From an uncultured Dehalococcoidia bacterium (GTDB lineage: Bacteria; Chloroflexota; Dehalococcoidia; Lucifugimonadales; UBA1127): DNA of 64,000 bases. Under the pieces are notes generated by a model that was given only the letters and a program-made list of their open reading frames with translations, made no database searches and had not been told where the DNA came from. Positions 45,822 through 53,475 of the stretch are shown here, one piece after another; within the stretch, counting starts at the first letter, position 1, and the number at the start of each line of letters is the position of its first letter. The position numbers were made by a program, and so were the translations under genes. The stretch spans positions 1,097,008 to 1,161,007 of the forward strand of contig OX638292.1 in the NCBI GenBank assembly GCA_951812285.1, read 5' to 3'.

Positions 45822-47293
45822 CGACACACGACATCTCCGCCCAGCGCGCTCACCAGACACTGTGGGACCTTTCCGCTCCGGGCCGCTCCGGCATCCGGCT
45901 CCCCGAGTCGGACGTCCCCAAGCAGCCGATGCCGGACGCTTCGCTCCTCCGCGAGGATCTGCGGCTGCCGGAGGTCTCGGAGTTGGATGTCGTACGGCAC
46001 TACACGCGGCTGGCGCAGAAAAACTTCTCCGTGGACACCAATTTCTACCCGCTCGGCTCGTGCACGATGAAGTACAACCCCAAGATCAATGACATGGTCG
46101 CGTCGCAGCCCGGGTTCTCCGGCATCCACCCATTGCAACCGGAGGAAACCGTGCAGGGCGCGCTGGAGCTCATGTACCGGCTGCAGCGGGACCTGCAGGC
46201 CATCACGGGCATGCCCGCCGGCTCCCTCGCCCCCCTGGCGGGCGCGCACGGCGAGCTCGCGGGCGTCCTGATGATCAAGGCCTACCACGAGGCCAATGGC
46301 GAGCCCGACCGCAAGGTCATGCTAATCCCGGACAGCGCCCACGGCACCAACCCGGCGTCGGCATCGATGGGCGGCTTTGAGGTGGTCACGCTCCCCTCCG
46401 ACAGCAACGGCAGCCTGGACCTCGCGGCTGTCGAAGCCGCGGCCAACGACCGACTCGCCGGCCTCATGATCACGATCCCCAACACCCTCGGCCTCTTCAA
46501 CCCCAACATTGCGCGCATCTGCGAGATCGTGCACGGAGCGGGCGGCCTCGTCTACGGCGACGGCGCCAACATGAACGCACTGCTGGGCCGCGCACGGCCC
46601 TATGACCTCGGATTTGACGTCGTGCACCTGAACCTGCACAAGACGACGAGCACGCCCCACGGCGGCGGCGGCCCAGGCGCGGGCCCGGTCTGCGTCGGCG
46701 AGCGCCTTGCCCCCTACCTACCCTCCCCCGTCGTCGAGATGGTGGAAGACGCCGAGCGGGCGCGGTACCGCTTCGCTACGCCGGCGAACTCTATCGGCAC
46801 GATGTCCGCCGGCCACGGCAACTTCGGCGTGCTAGTGCGCTCGTACACCTACCTGCGCGCCCTCGGCGCGGACGGACTGCGACAGGCCAGCGGCGACGCC
46901 GTGCTGAACGCCAACTACCTCCGCCGCAAGCTCGAGCACGTCTACCGCGTCGCTGTCGACCGCACCTGCATGCACGAGGTGGTCTTTACAGGAAGGCCGC
47001 AGCGCGAGAAGGGTGTGAAGGCGCTCGACATATCCAAGCGCATGATCGACTACGGTGTACACCCGCCCACGATGTACTTCCCGCTCATCGTAGAAGAGGC
47101 GCTCATGGTCGAGCCGACGGAGACGGAGAGCAAGGAGACGCTCGACGCCTTCATCGAGGTGATGATCGCCATAGCCCGTGAGGTCGAGGAGTCACCGGAG
47201 CTTCTGCACGAGGCCCCGCATGTCACCCCCGTCGGCCGTCTAGACGAGGCCCGCGCCGCGAGGCAGCCGGACCTGCGGTGGCAGGCGCCGTAG
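45818..47293 (+). CDS. gcvPB: Glycine dehydrogenase (decarboxylating) subunit 2
   Basis: A 491-residue catalytic half of split P protein, which decarboxylates glycine with pyridoxal phosphate. The PLP Lys lies in HLNLHKTTSTPHGGGGPG. FYPLGSCTMKYNPKIND, HGTNPASASMGGF and DGANMNALLG are family motifs. Lipoamide dehydrogenase (L protein) is not nearby, as is common. Confidence 0.97.
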   Translation: MTTHDISAQRAHQTLWDLSAPGRSGIRLPESDVPKQPMPDASLLREDLRLPEVSELDVVRHYTRLAQKNFSVDTNFYPLGSCTMKYNPKINDMVASQPGFSGIHPLQPEETVQGALELMYRLQRDLQAITGMPAGSLAPLAGAHGELAGVLMIKAYHEANGEPDRKVMLIPDSAHGTNPASASMGGFEVVTLPSDSNGSLDLAAVEAAANDRLAGLMITIPNTLGLFNPNIARICEIVHGAGGLVYGDGANMNALLGRARPYDLGFDVVHLNLHKTTSTPHGGGGPGAGPVCVGERLAPYLPSPVVEMVEDAERARYRFATPANSIGTMSAGHGNFGVLVRSYTYLRALGADGLRQASGDAVLNANYLRRKLEHVYRVAVDRTCMHEVVFTGRPQREKGVKALDISKRMIDYGVHPPTMYFPLIVEEALMVEPTETESKETLDAFIEVMIAIAREVEESPELLHEAPHVTPVGRLDEARAARQPDLRWQAP

Positions 47294-47309
47294 AGGCGCT
47301 CGCATTCAT

Positions 47310-47339
47310 TGACACCCCGCAAACCCCGACCCTAGAATG
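47310..47339 (+). promoter_or_regulatory. Promoter of tRNA-Gly
   Basis: Consensus TTGACA (47310-47315), 18 bases, TAGAAT (47334-47339). Transcription would begin a few bases before the tRNA. Confidence 0.75.
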
Positions 47340-47349
47340 AGAATCCATC

Positions 47350-47421
47350 GCGGGCGTAGCTCAGTGGTAGAGCCCTTGCTTCCCAAGCAAGTTGTCGTGG
47401 GTTCGACTCCCATCGCCCGCT
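47350..47421 (+). tRNA. tRNA-Gly (CCC)
   Basis: The acceptor GCGGGCG/CGCCCGC, anticodon stem CTTGC/GCAAG and loop TTCCCAA (anticodon CCC, Gly GGG codon) all fit. The D arm is GCTC/GAGC with an AGTGGTA loop. The discriminator is T; CCA is not encoded. It lies 57 bases after gcvPB. Confidence 0.95.
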
Positions 47422-47450
47422 CCACCTTAGAAAAGCTCGTGCATGGCACA

Positions 47451-47482
47451 AAAACCCCGCACATTCGTGCGGGGTTTTCATT
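47451..47482. terminator. Bidirectional intrinsic terminator
   Basis: AAAACCCCGCAC (47451-47462) pairs with GTGCGGGGTTTT (47467-47478) around ATTC. The T-run ends tRNA-Gly transcripts on the plus strand, and the A-run lets the same hairpin end cysH transcripts on the minus strand. Confidence 0.88.
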
Positions 47483-47504
47483 TATGCGGAATGTAAGCCT
47501 GCTC

Positions 47505-48293
47505 CTACCCCCCGGGCGCGAGATTCTTGAGGATGCTCAGAAAACCCGGCTTCTTCTCCACGACCGGCGCCTCGAAGTGCAGGCCGCACTCCGTCTTGTC
47601 GAAGTCGGCCCAACGGCCGGCCCTTGGGTCCTCGCCGATCTGCACGGGGCGCGTGCAGTGCGTGCAGCCGAGGCTCGGGTAGCCCTGGTCGTTGAGCGGG
47701 TTGTAGGGCACATCGTGCTCGGCGAGGTAGGCGCGCGTCTGCGTCTCGTCCCACGCCGCGAGGGCATTCACCTTCACCAGCCCGAACTTGGCGTCCCACT
47801 CCACGATGGCCACTTCCTTGCGCGTCGACGACTGGTCGCGGCGGATGCCCGTGATCCATGCGTCGAAGCTCTCGAGCGCGCGGGCCGTCGGCTCCACCTT
47901 GCGCAGGTCGCAGCACAGGTTCGGGTCGCGGGACCAGAGGGCGTCGCCGTACTGCGCGGCTTGCTCGAGCGGCGTCAGCGCCGACTTGAACGCCAGCGGC
48001 TCGATGCCGTACCGCTCGGCGACAAGGTCACGGAGGGCGTACGTCTCCGGGAAAAGGAAGTCCGTGTCCGCGTAGAAGACAGGGACCGAGCGGTCCAGCT
48101 TGAGGGTCATATCGAGCAGCGCCATGCCGCTCACACCGCCGAAGCTACATGCCAGTGTGACCTTGCCGGGGAATTGCTCCAGCGCCCACGCCAGGATCTC
48201 CTCCGGCGACGCGGCCTCCAGCCGCTTGTTGGCGGCCTCAAGCTCCTCATCGGTCCACTGTCTCTTCTGCGGCTCCAAGGTCAGATTCTGCAA
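47505..48293 (-). CDS. cysH: Phosphoadenylyl-/adenylyl-sulfate reductase
   Basis: A 262-residue assimilatory enzyme that reduces activated sulfate to sulfite on the way to cysteine. CSFGGVSGMALLDM is the nucleotide-binding loop. CCDLRKVEP and the later GCTHCTRPV supply the CC...CxxC set that binds a 4Fe-4S cluster, typical of enzymes using adenylyl sulfate (APS). ECGLHF near the C-terminus holds the catalytic Cys. TTG 48293 is the start, with AGGAG eight bases upstream. It is preceded by a polycysteine leader peptide and a terminator. Confidence 0.93.
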   Translation of the reverse strand: MQNLTLEPQKRQWTDEELEAANKRLEAASPEEILAWALEQFPGKVTLACSFGGVSGMALLDMTLKLDRSVPVFYADTDFLFPETYALRDLVAERYGIEPLAFKSALTPLEQAAQYGDALWSRDPNLCCDLRKVEPTARALESFDAWITGIRRDQSSTRKEVAIVEWDAKFGLVKVNALAAWDETQTRAYLAEHDVPYNPLNDQGYPSLGCTHCTRPVQIGEDPRAGRWADFDKTECGLHFEAPVVEKKPGFLSILKNLAPGG

Positions 48294-48328
48294 GTGTCCT
48301 TCTCCTCTTACTCCGTGGTGCGATGCAC

Positions 48329-48364
48329 AAAAAAATCGCCCTAGCTCATCCGCCGGGCGATTGC
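48329..48364 (-). terminator. Attenuator terminator in the cysH leader
   Basis: On the minus strand ATCGCCC (48361-48355) pairs with GGGCGAT (48341-48335), followed by seven T (48335-48329). It lies 36 bases before the cysH start. The 5' arm and loop overlap a segment complementary to the leader-peptide sequence. Confidence 0.85.
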
Positions 48365-48392
48365 GTGGTCTCTGCGTGCGTTCTTCGTAGTC

Positions 48393-48464
48393 CTAGCCGC
48401 TCAGACCCTCCATCCCGGCGGAAGCGGGCATACAACAGCAACAACACACGCAGCTGTTCGTCAC
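48393..48464 (-). CDS. Polycysteine leader peptide of cysH (23 residues)
   Basis: From GTG 48464 the minus strand encodes MTNSCVCCCCCMPASAGMEG and ends LSG-stop at 48393. It has five consecutive Cys codons (48446-48432) plus one earlier, six in 23 residues. Four of the five run codons are TGT, whereas cysH itself uses TGC at its CC pair. A second in-frame GTG at 48449 could also be the start. No strong ribosome-binding site is seen. The composition and the terminator downstream argue for a ribosome-stalling sensor of cysteinyl-tRNA. Confidence 0.75.
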   Translation of the reverse strand: MTNSCVCCCCCMPASAGMEGLSG

Positions 48465-48489
48465 TATCGCTATCTGCCGGTTGCGGGAC

Positions 48490-48519
48490 ATAATGCTATT
48501 GATCCTCCTGACTTGTGAA
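48490..48519 (-). promoter_or_regulatory. Candidate promoter of the cysH leader
   Basis: TTCACA (48519-48514), 18 bases, CATTAT (48495-48490) on the minus strand. The start of transcription would be near 48483, about 19 bases before the leader GTG. Confidence 0.4.
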
Positions 48520-48927
48520 GAAGCATACAAACTCGATCAAGGTCTGTCAACACTCAATTCCGAATACCAAGAATCCTTGCGGCCGCTTCCGCGCGCGCGG
48601 ATAATGGCCTCGCGATTGAAGGAGATGCGTTCGATGCTTGCAGTGGTCCAGCGGCACAAGCTCGGCGGCGATGAGCATGTGCTGCCTGTCCTACTCGAAG
48701 CCTATCCCGTCGACACCGTCGGCCAGCTTCATTACTTTCTCGTATTCTGGTGCCAGGCCGGCCGGGAGGCGATGACTGCCGGCATGGGCGAGGAGCTCGT
48801 CGGCGACATGCTCGCCCTGCTCACCGAGTACGGCATCGACCCCGACCGCTGCCGCCTCGAGGAGTCGGACGGCGACGAGGATCCCAGCATTGGCCCGCCG
48901 CCAGACTGGTTCAACCGCAAGGACTAA
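48493..48927 (+). CDS. Hypothetical protein
   Basis: A 144-residue protein, mostly helical, that I do not recognise. It begins MLLILLTCEEAYKLDQ and has the acidic C-terminal stretch LEESDGDEDPSIGPPPDWF. Codon use in the second half is typical of the genome. TTG 48481 or ATG 48493 could be the start, and no ribosome-binding site decides. It is divergent from cysH and convergent with the JAMM protease gene. Confidence 0.55.
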   Translation: MLLILLTCEEAYKLDQGLSTLNSEYQESLRPLPRARIMASRLKEMRSMLAVVQRHKLGGDEHVLPVLLEAYPVDTVGQLHYFLVFWCQAGREAMTAGMGEELVGDMLALLTEYGIDPDRCRLEESDGDEDPSIGPPPDWFNRKD

Positions 48928-48942
48928 CCGCCCGTCTCCGCG

Positions 48943-49428
48943 CTATCCCTCTCCCGCGAAGTGCGCGATCTCCACGAACGTCCGCGCGTCGTCTGACCAA
49001 TCGAACAGCTTGGCCTCCACCACGCGCTCCGCATCTATGCCCACCACTAGCTGCTGCACGGGAAACATCTTGCCGTCGCCCCACGGATTGGACGCGTTCT
49101 CGATGTCCACGTTCGAGAGGTACGACCGGCCGTTTGGGTGCGAGTGGTAGATGATCCGCGGCGGCTCGTCCGAGTCTATCCCCTGGTTGAAGGCCAGCAC
49201 ATCCTCCCTGCTGAAGACGTACGCCGTCTCCTCGCCGCGCATCGACGCCGTCGGGTGGATCCCCTGCGACTGCGCGTTGCGGCAGGGACGCGCAGTCGTT
49301 ACGGCATCGCCGCCCAAAGGGCCAGCCAGCCAGCCGCAGCACTCGGCGGGGAAGGACTCGCGGGCATGCGCGTACACCTGGCGCAGGATTTCCTGCGGGA
49401 TCAGCAGGGGAGCGGGGGTGTCAGGCAT
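48943..49428 (-). CDS. JAB1/MPN (JAMM) zinc metalloprotease, Mec-like
   Basis: A 161-residue single-domain JAMM protein. ESFPAECCGWLAG supplies the N-terminal Glu and YHSHPNGRSYLSNVD the HxH...S...D zinc ligands, so it should be an active isopeptidase. Bacterial relatives include Mec, which releases cysteine from the CysO carrier, and proteases that process ubiquitin-like sulfur carriers. The nearby cysH suggests a sulfur role, but no MoaD-like carrier or CysM gene is in the window. ATG 49428 has GAGGAG upstream. Confidence 0.85.
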   Translation of the reverse strand: MPDTPAPLLIPQEILRQVYAHARESFPAECCGWLAGPLGGDAVTTARPCRNAQSQGIHPTASMRGEETAYVFSREDVLAFNQGIDSDEPPRIIYHSHPNGRSYLSNVDIENASNPWGDGKMFPVQQLVVGIDAERVVEAKLFDWSDDARTFVEIAHFAGEG

Positions 49429-49599
49429 GCGGAACTCCTCACTTTGGTGCCTTTCACCATAGGAGTTGCGGCGCACGCAGGCAAGAGGACACTTCCAATT
49501 TCATTGGCAGGAGCTAACCCAGCGCAGAGCCCTTCCGTTCCTTACCTTGAACGCGTTCTGGTGAATCGCAAATCAGGGATGTGAAACCGGGGGGAAGCA

Positions 49600-50928
49600 A
49601 TGAAACGATTTCTGGGGATAGGGGCCATGGTCCTCGCCTTGGCCCTCATTGTGCCCGCCGCCATTCTCGCGTTTTCGTCCGTGCAGGACGACAGGCATAC
49701 CGTGAGCACGGCGGCCAACACGAATGACGGGTCCTCCGACTCGACAAGCACGGAAGAAGGAAGCGACCCGAAGCCCTGGGTCGGCCTCTACGTCATGGAG
49801 ATCACAGAGCGGCTCGCCGAGAATCTCGACATCGACGCGGAAGACGGCGTTGCCGTGGTCAAGGTAGTTGAGGACGGGCCCGCAGACGACGCGGGCATCG
49901 AGCAGGGCGACATTATCGTGTCCGTCGGCGACAGCGACATCTCCACCGTGTCAGACGTCCGCGACGCCGTGGGCGCGGCCTCAGTCGGCGACACTCTCGC
50001 GTTCACCCTCGAGCGCGACGGGAGTGAGTCCACCTACAGCGTCACTGTCGGCGAACGTCCAGCGGCCAAGAAGGGCCGCGGTTCTATGCACCGAGGCAAG
50101 TCCGGCACTGTGGGCGCGTCAGGCGTTGGTGCGGTCATAGCCTCGCTCAACGCCGACCTCGCCGAGAAGCTTGAGATCGAGACCGAGGAGGGCGTGGTCA
50201 TTGTGAAGGTGGCCGCGGACGGCCCGGCGGACGACGCCGGCCTGCAGTCGGCTGACGTCATCGTCAGCGTCGACGGCGACACCGTCGAGTCCGTCTCGGA
50301 CGTGGTTATGGCCGTGCGTGACGCCGAAGGGGGAGACACCCTCACGTTCGTAGTGGATCGTGAGGGCGAATCGAGCAACCTGTCGCTCGATGTGACCGTC
50401 GAGGAAGGACACGGCCTGCGCGGCGCGAGCCTGAACCTGCGTGGGCTCGGCAACATCAAGGGCCTCCTCTCCGGCGACGAGGACGGCCCGGTCAACATCA
50501 CAGTCAGCAAAGTCACTGTTTCGTCGATCGGCGACGACTCCGTGACGCTCACGCCCACCGAGGACGGCAACGACGACATCACCGCCTCGGTCACGGACGA
50601 CTCCTTCATATTCAAGGAAGGCGAGAAGGCCGAGCTCAGCGACCTCGCCGTTGACGACGAGGGGTACGCGGTCGTCATCGACAGCGATCTCTCCATTCTC
50701 CTCATCGGCTCACTCGACGACATTGGCCGTGGATACGGACGATTCAGCCGCTTCGGTGGTGGCAATGGGGATGGCGACGGCGCAACGTCGCGCGGCTTCG
50801 GCCGCGGATTCGGTGGCGGCGTCCTCACCCTGCCCCCTGGATTCTCCGGCGGGCGCGATTTCCTCGGTCCGCTGGACGGGTTGCAGGGAACGCTGGTGCA
50901 ACCGCAGGTGGGTGAAACTACCACCTGA
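49600..50928 (+). CDS. Exported protein with two PDZ domains
   Basis: A 442-residue protein. A signal peptide or membrane anchor (FLGIGAMVLALALIVPAAILAF) is followed by a Ser/Thr-rich linker. The two PDZ domains lie around residues 60-150 (VVEDGPADDAGIEQGDIIVSVGD) and 175-270 (VAADGPADDAGLQSADVIVSVDG). A beta-rich region and a Gly/Arg/Phe-rich tail follow. No protease domain is present, so it is not HtrA itself; it may be a scaffold or envelope protein. The two PDZ copies are clearly an internal duplication. Confidence 0.85.
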   Translation: MKRFLGIGAMVLALALIVPAAILAFSSVQDDRHTVSTAANTNDGSSDSTSTEEGSDPKPWVGLYVMEITERLAENLDIDAEDGVAVVKVVEDGPADDAGIEQGDIIVSVGDSDISTVSDVRDAVGAASVGDTLAFTLERDGSESTYSVTVGERPAAKKGRGSMHRGKSGTVGASGVGAVIASLNADLAEKLEIETEEGVVIVKVAADGPADDAGLQSADVIVSVDGDTVESVSDVVMAVRDAEGGDTLTFVVDREGESSNLSLDVTVEEGHGLRGASLNLRGLGNIKGLLSGDEDGPVNITVSKVTVSSIGDDSVTLTPTEDGNDDITASVTDDSFIFKEGEKAELSDLAVDDEGYAVVIDSDLSILLIGSLDDIGRGYGRFSRFGGGNGDGDGATSRGFGRGFGGGVLTLPPGFSGGRDFLGPLDGLQGTLVQPQVGETTT

Positions 50929-50957
50929 CCGATCACGTGCGAAGGCCCCTCCTTCTC

Positions 50958-50987
50958 AAGGGAGGCCGGCAAATGCCGGCCTCCCTT
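50958..50987 (+). terminator. Terminator hairpin after the PDZ gene
   Basis: AAGGGAGGCCGGC (50958-50970) pairs with GCCGGCCTCCCTT (50975-50987) around AAAT. The tail is only moderately T-rich. Confidence 0.7.
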
Positions 50988-51218
50988 GTAGGTTTGTCAC
51001 TCGGGCGCCTTTCCCGCTGCAAAGCCCAGCAAGGGTGCGCGACAAGTTGTGGAACCGATTGAACGGAAGAAGGGTCTATGTTTATCGACTCGGATTCTGC
51101 GTTGCGTTCGGCCCAAGCGGCACTGCTGGACTCATTTGCGTTCAAGAAAGGAACGGAGCGTGGCTTGCAAGTCGTGCAGTAGCTATTTGTGTGATGCAGC
51201 TGCCAAATCACTTAGGGC

Positions 51219-53027
51219 GTGCAATCCGGGAGGACAACAAACAGGAGGAGCAATGGTCAGAAAGCGCGTGTTCCTAATCATTGCGGCGATGAGGAGGAGA
51301 CAACAACCTCCGAGCCCGCGGCCGCTCCGGCCGAACCCGCGGTGACGGGCCAGGAGCCCACCGGCGGCGCACTCTCGTCGGACACGTCAACCTCGACGGC
51401 CTCAGCTGAACCGACCCCAACTGCCGAGCCCGCCATGACCGACTCGGGAACGACGAACGCGATGGCGATGGTCGAGCCCAAGGTCGACCGCGTAGTGTTC
51501 GCCCAGCGGACGCCTGGCACGGAAGGCTGGGACCCCAACTTCGACTTCAGCTCGCCGCCGAGCGTCCAGGTCCGGCCGCTCTACGAGTACCTCGTAGCGG
51601 TCAACCCGACTACTGGCGCCTTCGAGCCCATGCTCGCCTCGGAGTGGAGCATCGAGCCTGACGGGCTTGGTATTCGCTACAAGCTCCGCGAGGGCGTCCA
51701 GTTCCATTACGACTGGGGCGAGTTCAGCGCCAAGGACGTGGTTCACACCCAGTGGAGCATGTCCCGTGAGGACTCCCTCCACAGCTCATCCGGCATGTTC
51801 CGGAACGTCGTGGATGAAATTGAGGTGGTCAACGACCACGAGCTGGTATTCCGCTTGAACACCGCCAACCCCAACATTCCCAACGCCATCAGCCAGCTGC
51901 AGGGCGGCTGGGAGATCTCCAGCAAGGACCACTACGACGCTGACGGTCAGCCCACGCTCGACATGCCTCCCACTGCCGGCACGGGCCCCTACCAGTACCA
52001 GGCCCGTGAGCAGGGCCTGCAGGCACTCTATGAGCGGCTCCCCTTCGACAACTGGCGCATAGATGTGGACTTCCCAGAGCTTGAGCTGCGCTGGATGGAC
52101 GAGGCATCGACACGCCTTGCAGCATTGATCGCAGGTGAGGTGCACATTGCGCCGATCACCGCGGACCAGGAAGCCACCGCCATCACCGAGGGCATGCAGA
52201 TGGTGCAGGGCAACGTGCCCGGCTTCCGCACCTTCTTCAACTTCCAGGGTTCCTGGTTTACGGAGCACGGCAATCCCGATAGCGGCCGGCTGTTCCCGGA
52301 CAGCCCCCTGCTCAACCAGAACGTCCGCGCCGCACTCAGCAAGGCCATCAACCGTGAAGAGCTGAACGCGGCCTTCTTCGGCGGTGAGGCGCAGAAGGCC
52401 CACTCCGCCCACTTCCACCCGACGCGCCTCGGCTGGAACGACGCCTGGGAGCAGAACTTCGCTGAGAAGTACGACTACGACCCGGCGGCGGCCGCAGCCC
52501 TTCTGGCTGAAGCCGGCTACAACGCCGACAACCCGTTGGAGACCAACCTGCACCTGATTAACCTGACCACGTATGCTGGTTCAGAGGACCTGATTGAGTC
52601 CGTGCAGGGCTACTATCAGGAAATCGGGGTGAAGGCAAACCTCGTCATTCTCGACGCAGCGAGCCGTAACGCGCAGGCTCGCGCTCACGAGTTTGACAAC
52701 CATATTGGTCTGGTTTCCACGTCCTCAGACCTGCTGCTGGCGGGCCGCGTCTACATGACGTCGCGACACCCCACCGCGGGCAACTACCAGGACCCGCGCA
52801 TCAACGACGCCTACGCCGCGGCAGCCTCCACTCTCGACCCGGTGGTGCAGGACCAAGCCATGCGAACCATGGGCGACCTGGTTTTCGAAGTCAACCAGGC
52901 CATCCCGCTCTTCTGGGTACCCACCAAGATCGCCATTAACCCGGACATCGTGAGCGGCTACACGTTCTCGGGCAACATCTCCGGCAACTGGACGCACTAC
53001 GACAGGATCACCGCCACGCCGAAGTAA
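51219..53027 (+). CDS. Oligopeptide/dipeptide ABC transporter substrate-binding protein, signal peptide disrupted
   Basis: The body is a family 5 solute-binding protein (PNFDFSSPPSVQVRPLYEYL; ...GWEISSKDHYD; NLHLINLTTYAGSEDLIES), close in sequence to the gene at 53476. The body frame runs back to GTG 51219 but encodes no signal peptide; it only contains NHCGDEEE, where CGDEEE looks like a lipoprotein Cys and mature start. ATG 51253, with a strong AGGAGGAG, begins MVRKRVFLIIAA in a different frame. Together these look like a lipoprotein signal sequence that has lost its hydrophobic core by a deletion that also shifted the frame. The body is intact; export is doubtful unless this is a sequence error. 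Confidence 0.82.
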   Translation: MQSGRTTNRRSNGQKARVPNHCGDEEETTTSEPAAAPAEPAVTGQEPTGGALSSDTSTSTASAEPTPTAEPAMTDSGTTNAMAMVEPKVDRVVFAQRTPGTEGWDPNFDFSSPPSVQVRPLYEYLVAVNPTTGAFEPMLASEWSIEPDGLGIRYKLREGVQFHYDWGEFSAKDVVHTQWSMSREDSLHSSSGMFRNVVDEIEVVNDHELVFRLNTANPNIPNAISQLQGGWEISSKDHYDADGQPTLDMPPTAGTGPYQYQAREQGLQALYERLPFDNWRIDVDFPELELRWMDEASTRLAALIAGEVHIAPITADQEATAITEGMQMVQGNVPGFRTFFNFQGSWFTEHGNPDSGRLFPDSPLLNQNVRAALSKAINREELNAAFFGGEAQKAHSAHFHPTRLGWNDAWEQNFAEKYDYDPAAAAALLAEAGYNADNPLETNLHLINLTTYAGSEDLIESVQGYYQEIGVKANLVILDAASRNAQARAHEFDNHIGLVSTSSDLLLAGRVYMTSRHPTAGNYQDPRINDAYAAAASTLDPVVQDQAMRTMGDLVFEVNQAIPLFWVPTKIAINPDIVSGYTFSGNISGNWTHYDRITATPK

Positions 53028-53050
53028 CCGCTGAATCCAGAGAGCCCTGA

Positions 53051-53086
53051 CGCCCCCGGGGGTACGCCTCCGGGGGCGTTTCTCTT
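53051..53086 (+). terminator. Intrinsic terminator after the first substrate-binding gene
   Basis: CGCCCCCGG (53051-53059) pairs with CCGGGGGCG (53070-53078), followed by TTTCTCTTT. Nearly the same hairpin follows the paralogue at 55309. Confidence 0.88.
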
Positions 53087-53475
53087 TCTGCCCGCACCCT
53101 GGCACAACCTCTTTGCGCTGCCTCCCTCGCGGCCGACGACCAAGACTACGCGACAGTCTTTCGCAGCGCGGTGTCCGCCCTCCTATTCGATTCACGCGAC
53201 GATAATGGCCGCGCATTCGGAGGCGAGGCCATGAAGGCGCCTCAAATGGCCATTACACGTCAGAAGCGCCGGTGTGAAATTCCGGTACAATGTCGCAAGA
53301 ACACAGGCACACGAACCGTCCTTCCTCACTATATGACCCCACAATAGTCTTCATGCGATTATAGACAGTTCGTCTTGCGTTGCTGCACAATGGACGGAGC
53401 AAACGCGGCTAATGGAGGTGGCAGCTCCTTGTGCCGCATTCCCCAAAAGGGTGGATTGTTGAAAGGGAGGACGAA
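53087..53475 (+). other. Gene-free stretch before the second substrate-binding gene
   Basis: About 390 bases. No protein-like frame was seen. The composition becomes AT-richer from about 53330, where the promoter of the next gene probably lies. GGGAGG at 53465-53470 belongs to that gene. Confidence 0.4.
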
